Below, in pieces: positions 33,188 through 41,322 of a stretch of 64,000 nucleotides of DNA. Every line of letters starts with the position of its first letter. The stretch's first letter is position 1. The stretch comes from Cuneatibacter sp. NSJ-177. Lineage in GTDB: Bacteria > Bacillota > Clostridia > Lachnospirales > Lachnospiraceae. The stretch is from assembly GCF_022867805.1 (NCBI RefSeq), contig NZ_JALIFO010000014.1, positions 154,006-218,005 on the forward strand. Reading direction: 5' to 3'. A program made the position numbers and the translations under genes. Under the pieces are notes generated by a model. The model was not told the origin of the DNA. It searched no databases and was given only the letters and a program-made list of their open reading frames with translations.

Positions 33188-34209
33188 ACGGTCTCCTTTC
33201 TCTTCCCTCGCAGATCTACCTTGGGAGCCATCTCATGCTGCAGCCAGCAGGCGGATCGGTGCTCCTCGGTAAGATTCGTATATTCCGGCGGATGCTCCAA
33301 GCATACTTTCATCGCATAATCACAGCGCGCCGCAAAGGGGCAACCCTTCGGTGGTGCAAACAAATCGGGGGGAGTGCCGGGAATCGGCGTTAAAACGCTA
33401 TTCTTATCGGTATCCAAACTGGCGATGGAATTCATCAGGCCATAGGTATAAGGATGGGCGGTTTCATAGAAAATTTCATCTACCGTTCCGTTTTCTAAAA
33501 CCTTGCCGCCGTACATGACTACCACGCGGTCACAGAGCTTGGCAATGACTCCAAGGTCGTGTGTAATCATAATAATAGAGGTTCCAAACTTTTCCCTTAG
33601 TTCCAAAAGCAGATCCAGAATCTGCGCCTCGATGGTAACGTCCAGGGAGGTGGTCGGCTCGTCACAAATGATCATGGTGGGATCGCTGACCAAAGCGATG
33701 GCAATCATGATCCTCTGCTTCATTCCACCGGATAGTTCATGGGGATACTGGCGATAACGTTTTTCCGCGTCGGAAATCCCCACCAGTCTCATAATGTTTA
33801 ACACCTTTTTATGAATTTCGGCTTTCGAAATATCTTTATGACCATGGAATACTTCTTCAATCTGTTTTCCCACACGCATGGTAGGATTCAGCGATGTCAT
33901 GGGATCCTGGAAAATAAAACCAATTTCCCTGCTACGCAGCGCCTTGAGCTCTGCCTTACTCATCTTCAATACGTCCTTGCCCTTATAAAGGATCTCTCCC
34001 CCTTCGAAAAAGCCGGGAGGTTCCGGGTTTAAACGCATAATACATTGGGCCGTCACACTTTTACCGCAGCCGGACTCCCCCACAATGCCTAAAATTTCCC
34101 CTTTTCGCAGGGTTAAGCTCACATTGCGAACCGCCTTCACGGTGCCTCCGTAGGTTTTAAAGGAGAAGGATAAATTTTTAATTTCCAATAAATTTTCGTA
34201 TTCTGCCAT
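33184..34209 (-). CDS. Oligopeptide ABC transporter ATP-binding protein (OppD type)
   Basis: A 341-aa ATPase: Walker A GESGCGKSVT, signature LSGGMKQRIM, Walker B MIICDEPTTSLD, and a C-terminal cysteine-containing oligopeptide extension (CPFAARCDYAMKVC). It starts 10 nt after the end of the permease gene and its stop overlaps the OppF start. Length is normal. With OppF it forms the nucleotide-binding pair of the second importer. Confidence 0.95.
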   Translation of the reverse strand: MAEYENLLEIKNLSFSFKTYGGTVKAVRNVSLTLRKGEILGIVGESGCGKSVTAQCIMRLNPEPPGFFEGGEILYKGKDVLKMSKAELKALRSREIGFIFQDPMTSLNPTMRVGKQIEEVFHGHKDISKAEIHKKVLNIMRLVGISDAEKRYRQYPHELSGGMKQRIMIAIALVSDPTMIICDEPTTSLDVTIEAQILDLLLELREKFGTSIIMITHDLGVIAKLCDRVVVMYGGKVLENGTVDEIFYETAHPYTYGLMNSIASLDTDKNSVLTPIPGTPPDLFAPPKGCPFAARCDYAMKVCLEHPPEYTNLTEEHRSACWLQHEMAPKVDLRGKRKETV

Positions 34210-34219
34210 AAAACCCTCC

Positions 34220-35143
34220 TTACTCAGTACCGCGCAGTTTCGGATCTACCGCATCGCGCAGGCCGTCGCCCAACAGATTCAAAGCCAGCATGGTGACACA
34301 GATAAAGAACGCCGGAATCATGACCTCGTGAGGCGCCGCGCGCAGATTGGCAACCCCTTCTTTGGCCAGTACTCCCCAGGAGCACTGCGGCGGACGAATC
34401 CCCAGGCCGATATAGCTTAAGAATGCCTCATTAAAAATCGCGCCCGGAATCGCCATACAGAGGTTGGTGATAATCATACCCAGAATGTTTGGAATGATAT
34501 GGCGGACAATGATAGTAAAATCGCTGACTCCCAACACCTTGGCCGCCAGAACGTAATCTTGTTCCTTTAGACGGTACACTTCTCCGCGTACAAATCGGCA
34601 GCTTCCGATCCATCCGGTGATACAGAGCGCCACGATCATGGTAGGCATGCCGCGTCCCAATACCAGCATAACCAGAATCACAATAATTAGATGAGGGATT
34701 CCGTAAAGGATCTCTACCACCCGCATCATAATCATGTCTATCTTACCGCCATAGTAGCCGCAGAATCCACCGATCAACGCGCCCACAAGGGCATTAACCA
34801 CAGCGGCGATCAGGCCGATGGAAAGCGAGACTCGGGCGCCCATCCAGATGCGCACCCACAAATCCCGGCCTGCCGAGTCTGCACCCAGCCAATGTTCGGC
34901 GGAGGGCACCGCGTGAACAGCAGCGGTATCCATGGCCGTGTAAGTGTACCTGCTGAACATCGGTGCAAATATTGCCAAAAGGCCAAATAGAATCAAAATG
35001 CAGAGACCGCAAAAGGCCGCACGATTCTTTTTCAGCCGCCGCCAGGCATCCTTCCAGAAAGACAGGTTCGGCCGGGAGATACTATCCATTTTATCGACAT
35101 TTTTACCAACAACGGTAAAGAGGTCTTTTGTTAAATTTTCCAT
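34220..35143 (-). CDS. Oligopeptide ABC transporter permease (OppC/DppC type)
   Basis: A 307-aa membrane permease with about six helices. The first is AAFCGLCILILFGLLAIFAPMF, followed by SAEHWLGADSAGRDLWVRI typical of OppC. The EAA loop reads DYVLAAKVLGVSDFTIIVRHIIPN. It begins 11 nt downstream of the OppB-type gene. It forms the substrate channel together with that protein. Confidence 0.95.
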   Translation of the reverse strand: MENLTKDLFTVVGKNVDKMDSISRPNLSFWKDAWRRLKKNRAAFCGLCILILFGLLAIFAPMFSRYTYTAMDTAAVHAVPSAEHWLGADSAGRDLWVRIWMGARVSLSIGLIAAVVNALVGALIGGFCGYYGGKIDMIMMRVVEILYGIPHLIIVILVMLVLGRGMPTMIVALCITGWIGSCRFVRGEVYRLKEQDYVLAAKVLGVSDFTIIVRHIIPNILGMIITNLCMAIPGAIFNEAFLSYIGLGIRPPQCSWGVLAKEGVANLRAAPHEVMIPAFFICVTMLALNLLGDGLRDAVDPKLRGTE

Positions 35144-35154
35144 GCAGGCTTCTC

Positions 35155-36075
35155 CTATTTTTTACCGATACGGACTCTGGGGTCCACCAAGCCGTAGGCA
35201 ACATCGACAATCAGGTTACACAAAATCAGAAACATACCATAGAATACTGTCATGCCCAGAATGACCGAATAATCGCTGTTGCTGACAGACTCCACGTAAT
35301 ATTTCCCCATACCGGGAATCGCAAAAATGGATTCAACTACGAAGGTACCGGTCAACACCGATGCGACAGTCGGCCCCAGTATGGTAAGCACCGGCATAAT
35401 GGCATTGCGGATTTGGTGACGAACAGTAATCCTTACGCCGGAAAGCCCCTTTGCCTTGGCCGTTTTTATGTAATCTTGAGATACGATTTCCAACATGCTG
35501 GAGCGCATAAGTTTGGAGACAGAAGCCAACGTATAAAAAGCCAGTGCCGTAGCCGGCAGTATCGTGTACTCCAACCCCTTATATTGTGCAACAGGTAAAA
35601 GCCCCCATTTTATTCCAAAGAAATATTGCAGGGCGGCACCCATAATAAAATCTGGTATGCTGGTGCCGATTATGGCTATTATGACACAGACAAAATCCAG
35701 TTTTTTCCCTCGATTTAGCGCCGCCAATATCCCAAGGACAATTCCAAAGGATAATGCCATCACCAAGGCACGGATTCCCAGGTCCGCCGAAAACGGAAAA
35801 GAGTCAAAAATAATATCATTCACCGTTTTGTTGGTATACTTCATAGAACGGCCAAAGTCGCCTTGAAGTAAATTTTTCATATAAGTGCCGTACTGCGCCA
35901 CTAGGGGTTTATCAAAGCCATAATAGGCATTCAGATTTTCCTTAACGGTAGGCGTCATCTTCGGATCATTGAAAGGATCGCCAGGGATCAGACGTACCAG
36001 GAAGAAAACAACCGTAACCAACACAAACAACGTCACTATGGCGGCAAGCACACGCTTGAGTATATATTTTGCCAT
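35155..36075 (-). CDS. Oligopeptide ABC transporter permease (OppB/DppB type)
   Basis: A 306-aa permease starting MAKYILKRVLAAIVTLFVLVTVVFFLVRLIPGDPF, the standard OppB N-terminus. I chose ATG 36075 behind GGGGGAC; the frame is open 26 codons more, but that stretch runs into the hairpin region after the binding-protein gene. The EAA loop is DYIKTAKAKGLSGVRITVRHQIRN. It is separated from the binding protein by 117 nt with two hairpins. Confidence 0.93.
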   Translation of the reverse strand: MAKYILKRVLAAIVTLFVLVTVVFFLVRLIPGDPFNDPKMTPTVKENLNAYYGFDKPLVAQYGTYMKNLLQGDFGRSMKYTNKTVNDIIFDSFPFSADLGIRALVMALSFGIVLGILAALNRGKKLDFVCVIIAIIGTSIPDFIMGAALQYFFGIKWGLLPVAQYKGLEYTILPATALAFYTLASVSKLMRSSMLEIVSQDYIKTAKAKGLSGVRITVRHQIRNAIMPVLTILGPTVASVLTGTFVVESIFAIPGMGKYYVESVSNSDYSVILGMTVFYGMFLILCNLIVDVAYGLVDPRVRIGKK

Positions 36076-36117
36076 ATAAGTCCCCCTTTTCACTGTGCAA
36101 ACAGGTAAAACGGAAAA

Positions 36118-36179
36118 GAGGCCAAAGAAATAAAATCGTTTGGCCTCTCCCATGAGGGGAGGGAGATCGCTCTCCCTCC
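36118..36179 (-). promoter_or_regulatory. Double hairpin between binding-protein and permease genes
   Basis: GAGGCCAAA (36118-36126) pairs with TTTGGCCTC (36139-36147). GGAGGGAG (36158-36165) pairs with CTCCCTCC (36172-36179). No long T-run follows. I infer a stabilising or attenuating element favouring binding-protein production, as at 4391-4440. Confidence 0.65.
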
Positions 36180-36192
36180 TAAAAACCTGAAA

Positions 36193-37923
36193 TTATTCGG
36201 TAGGAGCGCAGTCTGCATAAATCGGGCAAATGTTGTAGCCGACAAAGTAGAAGTTGACACCGGTCACATCCTCATCCAACAGATAATGAGCCGTTCTCAT
36301 CTGCAGCGGAATATTTGCTCCGTCTTCAATTAGCAAGGCTTCAGCCTTGGCCAGAATTTCCAGTCTGGCAGCCGGATCCGTCTCAGCAATGGACTGATCG
36401 ATCAGAGCATCGAATTCCTTGCTCTTATAATTGGAATAGTTTCCGGTATTGCGGGAATCAAACAGGTACAGGTAGGTATAGGGATCTGCATAATCCGGAC
36501 CCCATCCGCCGTAGCCAACCTGGAAGTCATGATTCGGATAGATCTGGGTATAAACTTCACCATAGGTCACCATATCGATTTCCACATGGATGCCCAGGCG
36601 AGTTTCCCACATTTCCTTGCAAACTTCAGCGACCCGCTTTACAGTCTCATTATCCCAAGAGTTGAAACGGATGGTGATCTCGCCGGCATCGGAAATACCA
36701 AGCTCGCTCATAGCGGCCTGTAGATACTCCTTCGCCTTGGTCTCATCGGCCTTCAGCGGGTAACCCTCAGGCTGTACGGTGTCGCCATAGGTGGTGCCGG
36801 CCTCAGCGCCGTCGCACATCGGCAGTACAATATTTCCCCAAGCACTATACACACCGTTGTTTACGAGAATATTGTAATCCTCACGGTCAATGGCATAAGA
36901 CAGCGCAAGACGGAAGTTTTTGTTGCTGACATATTCTGCCTCGTTGTTAATGTAGATCCAATCCAAGTTACCGTTTACAAACGAACTGTGATTGGGAGCG
37001 CCCTCGTAATTCGGAACAGAAGCGCTGGGAATTAGCACATAGTCCAGCTCACCGGTCTCATACATGGAAAGCGCGGTGTCGCCGTTTTCGATCACAGACA
37101 GCTCTACCCGATCCAGTTTAATGTTGTCCGCATCCCAGTAGTTCTCATTCTTTTCAACTACGAATGCACGGTCAGCACTGGAAGTCATGATAAAAGGACC
37201 ATAGTTGATCATCTTCTCTGCCGATCCAGCGTACTCCTGTCCATATTTCTCTACAACATCCTGGCGCTGCGGGAAAAACTGACAGCAGGATCCAATCAGG
37301 CTCAGAAAATAGCTCTGCGGATGGTCCAGTTCAATCACAACCGTCTTCTCGTCGGGAGCGCTAATCCCCAGTTCAGTCAGTGCCATCTCTCCGCCGGTAA
37401 CTTCGGTGCCATTTTTGATCAGGCCCGACAAAATCCAGGCATACGGAGAAGCTGTGGCGGGATCTGCCAATCTATGGAAGGCAAAAACAAAATCGTTGGC
37501 GCTGACAGCTACTCCATCCGGCCATACGGCATCACGCAGATGGAAGGTGTAGGTAAGCCCATCATCAGAAACTTCCCATGTCTCCGCCAGTCCGGGCTGT
37601 AAGGTGCCGGCGTTGTTGCGGATCAGGCCTTCTCCGATCAGCTGCTGAAGCTCATTGTCGCCGATGGAGTTCGCCTTGCAGGAATCCAGCGTGGTGGGGT
37701 CCGTCATGGTAGAATAACGGAATACTTTCTTACCTGTGGTTTCTCCCCCCGCCGCAGTGGTCTCTCCGCCTGACGCAGTAGTCTCTCCGCTTGCTGCAGT
37801 GGTCTCTCCGCCTGCTGCAGAAGTTGCGGCCGCAGTGGTCTCTTGACCCGGAGTGGAGCAGCCAGCCATACTAAATGCCATGGCGGCAGCCAAGCCAAGG
37901 GCTAATACTTTTCTCATTTTCAC
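36193..37923 (-). CDS. Oligopeptide ABC transporter substrate-binding lipoprotein (OppA-like, SBP family 5)
   Basis: A 576-aa secreted lipoprotein with lipobox MAGC (Cys22) and a long Thr/Glu/Gly/Ala linker built from short repeats up to about residue 65. The mature part fits SBP_bac_5/OppA: DPTTLDSCKANSIGDNELQQLIGEGL, WEVSDDGLTYTFHLRDAVWPDGVAVSANDFVFAF and the DPYTYLYLFDSRNTGNYSNY block. The start is GTG 37923, 8 nt after GGGAGG; the ATG two codons on is 14 nt away and less likely. It delivers peptides to the OppBCDF set encoded after it. Two peptidase genes upstream support peptide use. Confidence 0.93.
   Translation of the reverse strand: MKMRKVLALGLAAAMAFSMAGCSTPGQETTAAATSAAGGETTAASGETTASGGETTAAGGETTGKKVFRYSTMTDPTTLDSCKANSIGDNELQQLIGEGLIRNNAGTLQPGLAETWEVSDDGLTYTFHLRDAVWPDGVAVSANDFVFAFHRLADPATASPYAWILSGLIKNGTEVTGGEMALTELGISAPDEKTVVIELDHPQSYFLSLIGSCCQFFPQRQDVVEKYGQEYAGSAEKMINYGPFIMTSSADRAFVVEKNENYWDADNIKLDRVELSVIENGDTALSMYETGELDYVLIPSASVPNYEGAPNHSSFVNGNLDWIYINNEAEYVSNKNFRLALSYAIDREDYNILVNNGVYSAWGNIVLPMCDGAEAGTTYGDTVQPEGYPLKADETKAKEYLQAAMSELGISDAGEITIRFNSWDNETVKRVAEVCKEMWETRLGIHVEIDMVTYGEVYTQIYPNHDFQVGYGGWGPDYADPYTYLYLFDSRNTGNYSNYKSKEFDALIDQSIAETDPAARLEILAKAEALLIEDGANIPLQMRTAHYLLDEDVTGVNFYFVGYNICPIYADCAPTE
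37754..37816 (-). repeat. Three tandem 21-bp repeats in the lipoprotein linker
   Basis: Three near-identical 21-bp units (GCAGTGGTCTCTCCGCCTGAC and two variants) at 37754-37774, 37775-37795 and 37796-37816 encode repeats of the type GGETTAA in the flexible linker of the binding protein. Length changes in steps of seven residues are possible by slippage and stay in frame. Confidence 0.8.
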
Positions 37924-37982
37924 ACTTGTGTCCTCCCTTTTTTAACTTGTGAATGAATTTTCATTCTACCTCTGGTTACTAT

Positions 37983-38009
37983 AAGAAACGCCTGCCAGGT
38001 GGCGTTCTT
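37983..38009 (-). terminator. Hairpin after the M24 peptidase pair
   Basis: AAGAA and CGCC pair with GGCG and TTCTT across a short loop, with one bulged A. Only a weak T-run follows on the minus strand, so it may be a partial terminator, letting some transcripts continue into the peptide importer. Confidence 0.45.
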
Positions 38010-38038
38010 ACCCCCTTTTCTGAACCATCGCCAGTTGA

Positions 38039-39097
38039 TTAAAGCTCGATCAGCTCCTTGGGAGCTGAAATCAAGTTTTCAAATCCATCTTTTCTGATCA
38101 GGCCCTGATCCTCAATACGAATTCCGCCCCAGCCTGGAATATAGATGCCGGGCTCTACGGTCATCACATTGTTCTCGCGGACCATGTCCCCCGACTTCGG
38201 CCCCATAAAGGGCACTTCATGGACAAACATGCCCACCCCATGGCCAATTCCCGTATAATGATAAGGGAAATATTCCGTCCCCTCAATGACCTTCGTGGAT
38301 TCAGAATAAGCATCGGCGGCCGATACCCCGTCTTTCAGGAAATCCTCCACGGATTGCACCATCTTCTGCTCCAGAGCGTAGACCTCTCTCTGACGGCTTG
38401 TCGCCCTGCCTACCACCACGGTCCGGGTCATATCTGACAGATAACCGTGATACTGACAGCCATAATCCATCAGCACCAAATCTCCGTACTCCACCGCTTT
38501 TTCAGAAGGAATCCCATGGAGCAGCGAAGTTCTCGCCCCGGAGATCAAAATATTGCCGTAGGGCTGCGTGTCCGCGCCCTCCATCACCATAAACAGGGAG
38601 AGCTTCGCCGCCAGCTCCTTTTCCGTCACTCCTACCCGGATCTCCTTGAGAATTTGTTCAAAAGCCCTGGAGGCAATTTCGCAGGCCGCTTTCAGGCAGT
38701 GGATTTCCTCCGGAGATTTGACCGAACGAAACTCTTCGATCACGCCCTCTGTGGGAACCAGCTCCGCGCGGATGTCCGCCTCCATCACCCGGTATTGGCT
38801 CACCGTCAGATGGGACGCCTCATAAGCCAGGTTAGAAAGACCTTCCTGATCCGTAAGGTGCGCCACCGCCTTCCCCAAAGAACCAAAGGGACGCCACTCG
38901 AAAATTTCATAGTCCGGGCATTCCTTAGATGCCTGCTCGGTGTACCGCGGATCCGTCAGAAAATACTTCTTTGACCGCGTGAACAGCAGATAAGAGTCCG
39001 CCCCGGTATAGTGGCTGACATAGTTGACATTGATGGGCTGGGTTACTAAAAATCCTTCCCACCCGTTTTTCTCCATCACTTCCCGTAAGCGTTTCAT
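38039..39097 (-). CDS. M24 family metallopeptidase (Xaa-Pro aminopeptidase/dipeptidase)
   Basis: A 352-aa cytoplasmic proline-specific peptidase. A creatinase-like N-terminal domain (residues about 1-120) precedes the pita-bread catalytic domain. The metal ligands are visible in VLMDYGCQYHGYLSDMTRTVVVG (two Asp), GIGHGVGMFVHE (His), MTVEPGIYIPGWGGIRIED (two Glu). It overlaps the second M24 gene by 4 nt and lies upstream of the peptide importer, so it probably processes imported proline-containing peptides. Confidence 0.94.
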   Translation of the reverse strand: MKRLREVMEKNGWEGFLVTQPINVNYVSHYTGADSYLLFTRSKKYFLTDPRYTEQASKECPDYEIFEWRPFGSLGKAVAHLTDQEGLSNLAYEASHLTVSQYRVMEADIRAELVPTEGVIEEFRSVKSPEEIHCLKAACEIASRAFEQILKEIRVGVTEKELAAKLSLFMVMEGADTQPYGNILISGARTSLLHGIPSEKAVEYGDLVLMDYGCQYHGYLSDMTRTVVVGRATSRQREVYALEQKMVQSVEDFLKDGVSAADAYSESTKVIEGTEYFPYHYTGIGHGVGMFVHEVPFMGPKSGDMVRENNVMTVEPGIYIPGWGGIRIEDQGLIRKDGFENLISAPKELIEL

Positions 39098-40341
39098 TCG
39101 ATTTCTCCTCTCACCGCGGCTTCAATCTCCTCGATGGTCCGGGGAATCTTCACCGTCAAATTCTCACAGCCGTCCTCCGTCACCAGGCAATTGTCTTCCA
39201 GGCGGAATCCGATTCCCCACTCTTCGCAGTAAATCCCGATATCCACGCAGAACACCATTCCAGGAAGAACAGTCTCGGCCTCCACCAGGTCGTGGACGTC
39301 GTACCCCACATGATGAGCCCCGCCGTGCCAGATATAGCGGCCCGCCTCATCGTAGGAGCGGCAGAGTCCCAACTCCTTCAACTGGCCGAAATTATATTCC
39401 CGCGCCAGGCGGTCCACATTCGCCATCGGCATGCCGGGCCGGATGATCGAAAACATATGCTGGGAAGTGCGGTACGCGCAAGTGTACAGCTGGCGCTGCT
39501 TTTCACTGAACCGGCCGTTTGCCGGCCAACCGCGGGACACATCGTTGAACAGGTTGTCGTATTTGGCTCCCACATCGGCTAAAATCATATCGCCGTCTTG
39601 TACCTGTCCCATATATTCGTAGTAATGGATACAAAAATTATTCTTACCGGTAGAAACGATGCTGGGGAATGCTGGGGTCAACACGCCGTGCTGGGCCAAC
39701 GCATAATCGAACTCGGCCTTCAGCTGATACTCATAAAGCCCTGGCCTTGAGGCCCGCATCATCGCCGTGATTCCCGCCCTTGTGATCTTCGCCGCTTCCC
39801 GGATCGCCGCAATCTCGCAGGGCGCTTTGATGGCCCGGAGCTGCCGGATCCGGCGGGAGAGATCGAAGAGCCTCAGATGAGGGTAGTTCTTTCGGACGGT
39901 CTTTGCCATCAAAAACGCCTCGGTATCCCGGTCGGCGGCATCAAATTTATAGAAATCCATGGCCAGTGTGTGAAAATGGCCGCTTCGGATCTTTTGATGA
40001 AAGTAGGAAGAAAATTCCTTCAGATACCGGATCTCTTCCACTCCGGAACACGCCGACGCTTCCTCCGGCTTCATCCGGACACCCGTCCAGCGCTCCTCCA
40101 TAGGGTCCGGCGGCGGCAGGAAGATCTGTTCCTTCACCGAACCGCCTTCCTTTTCCGCCAGGAACAGAAAGCCTTCCCGGTCGATCCCGGTCAGGTACAG
40201 AAAATTCCGATCTCCGTAAAAGGGGTAATTTTCATCCTGGGTTTTCCTCGGCGCATGTCCGGAAAACAGTAAAAGAATCGTTCCGTCTTCCAGTGCCTGA
40301 TAGAGTTGTTCTCTGTTACTCTGGTGAAAATCGCGGTTCAT
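39094..40341 (-). CDS. M24B family Xaa-Pro aminopeptidase (AMP-N domain type)
   Basis: A 415-aa peptidase with the aminopeptidase P N-terminal domain (FSGHAPRKTQDENYPFYGDRNFLYLTGID) and a pita-bread catalytic domain. Metal-site segments are ILADVGAKYDNLFNDVSRGWP (Asp pair), HGGAHHVGYDVHD (His) and GIGFRLEDNCLVTEDG (Glu). The other glutamate, normally in an EPG context, is Asp367 in FCVDIGIY; this is conservative but unusual. It is the first gene behind a sigma-A promoter with a dyad operator and is coupled to the next M24 gene. Confidence 0.92.
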   Translation of the reverse strand: MNRDFHQSNREQLYQALEDGTILLLFSGHAPRKTQDENYPFYGDRNFLYLTGIDREGFLFLAEKEGGSVKEQIFLPPPDPMEERWTGVRMKPEEASACSGVEEIRYLKEFSSYFHQKIRSGHFHTLAMDFYKFDAADRDTEAFLMAKTVRKNYPHLRLFDLSRRIRQLRAIKAPCEIAAIREAAKITRAGITAMMRASRPGLYEYQLKAEFDYALAQHGVLTPAFPSIVSTGKNNFCIHYYEYMGQVQDGDMILADVGAKYDNLFNDVSRGWPANGRFSEKQRQLYTCAYRTSQHMFSIIRPGMPMANVDRLAREYNFGQLKELGLCRSYDEAGRYIWHGGAHHVGYDVHDLVEAETVLPGMVFCVDIGIYCEEWGIGFRLEDNCLVTEDGCENLTVKIPRTIEEIEAAVRGEIE

Positions 40342-40454
40342 CGTATCTCCTCCCCTGGTGAAAACGGCGGGCGCCGAAACCTGAATTCAGATCTTCTGCT
40401 TCCCACGGTATTCTGAATATTGGAATATAGCAAGCTACAAATCTCATTGGAAAC

Positions 40455-40494
40455 CTATAGTATAGACTATAGTTCATTTCTTGTCTGTTGTCAA
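40455..40494 (-). promoter_or_regulatory. Promoter of the M24 peptidase operon with an 18-bp dyad over the -10 box
   Basis: On the minus strand TTGACA (40494-40489) and TATAGT (40471-40466) are exactly 17 nt apart. The perfect dyad CTATAGT-ATAG-ACTATAG spans 40455-40472, covering the -10 box and the expected start site. This is the layout of a repressor operator; the repressor is not known. Confidence 0.7.
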
Positions 40495-41163
40495 CAATTT
40501 ACTAAATATTTTTTGTACTTTATAGCCAAAATCGAATTTGTTATTGTTCCTGCTGTATTGCCAGATTACTTCTCCTTGTTTTATATATAGAATCACAATA
40601 TAATAAAGAGAATTATTCTCTATTATTTTGCAGAAACCACGCTTTTACATAATAAAAGCAACTTTTCTATTCGAATATCTTATTTGTTTAATCCAAAAAA
40701 CATTTTAATTATAAATAGAAAGCGGGCCAGATTTATCTAGTTTTATGTGAGATGGGTCTCTGCTTCCGGGCACTCGCGACAAAAAATCCTCGGAATCCAA
40801 TCCCGCGGATCATACCCGCTGCTTATGGAGGATAAGGCCAGGGTCCAGCCTTCGAAACCGCTGGCAGCCGTACGTGCACCCCTTCCATTCACAGTGGGAT
40901 TGATTCCAATTTTCTGTTCCTGTCCATGCCTTATCTCATCTTTTTTCAGGAAACAAAAATCTGATCTCTTTTTTTCTTTAAATGTCCGTCTATTACAGAT
41001 AAATTTCCGCCCATTGTAAATACACATATTTATTATAATCCGTTCGACATAATATAACAGATAATTTCAAAATATACTTTCCGAAGAATTAATTTTAACT
41101 TTTGCAAGATTAAATCACAGTTTTCCATTGACAAGCCAAGAAAAATAGAATACGGTATATAAT
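40495..41163. other. AT-rich intergenic region with one GC-rich island
   Basis: The gap between the divergent peptidase and surface-protein units. Most is AT-rich without a gene. A GC-rich stretch at about 40745-40925 reads on the minus strand as an open frame ending ...DWIPRIFCRECPEAETHLT, with codon use like real genes but no ribosome site. It may be a remnant. A perfect TATAAT at 41158-41163 could serve the plus-strand gene; TTGACA at 41128-41133 is 24 nt away, too far for a normal promoter. Confidence 0.4.
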
Positions 41164-41235
41164 ATGGTCCCGATTGTTTGTATTAGACAAAATTCACACT
41201 TGTACTTGTTTCTTATACACAACAATCAGGACCAT
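41164..41235 (+). repeat. Large inverted repeat in the leader of the surface-protein operon
   Basis: ATGGTCCCGATTGTT (41164-41178) pairs with AACAATCAGGACCAT (41221-41235) with one mismatch. The adjoining GTAT/ATAC extends the stem. It begins right after the TATAAT at 41158, so the RNA start may lie in the left arm. It could be an operator, an mRNA 5' stabiliser or an attenuator. Confidence 0.55.
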
Positions 41236-41322
41236 TCTGCATTGCCTGCCTCCGCTGCCAGGCCGATTTCGGAAGGGGGCTTCCGCGATTCAGAGAACGA
41301 AAAAGTGAGGAGGTACAAGTGT

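Noticed and set aside
37951..37966. GAATGA/TCATTC inverted repeat upstream of the second binding-protein gene as operator
   Set aside because: Short arms in AT-rich sequence, with no convincing promoter around it; not above chance.
41128..41163. TTGACA and TATAAT upstream of the surface-protease gene as one promoter
   Set aside because: The spacer is 24 nt, too long for sigma-A; only the TATAAT is kept as a possible -10 box.
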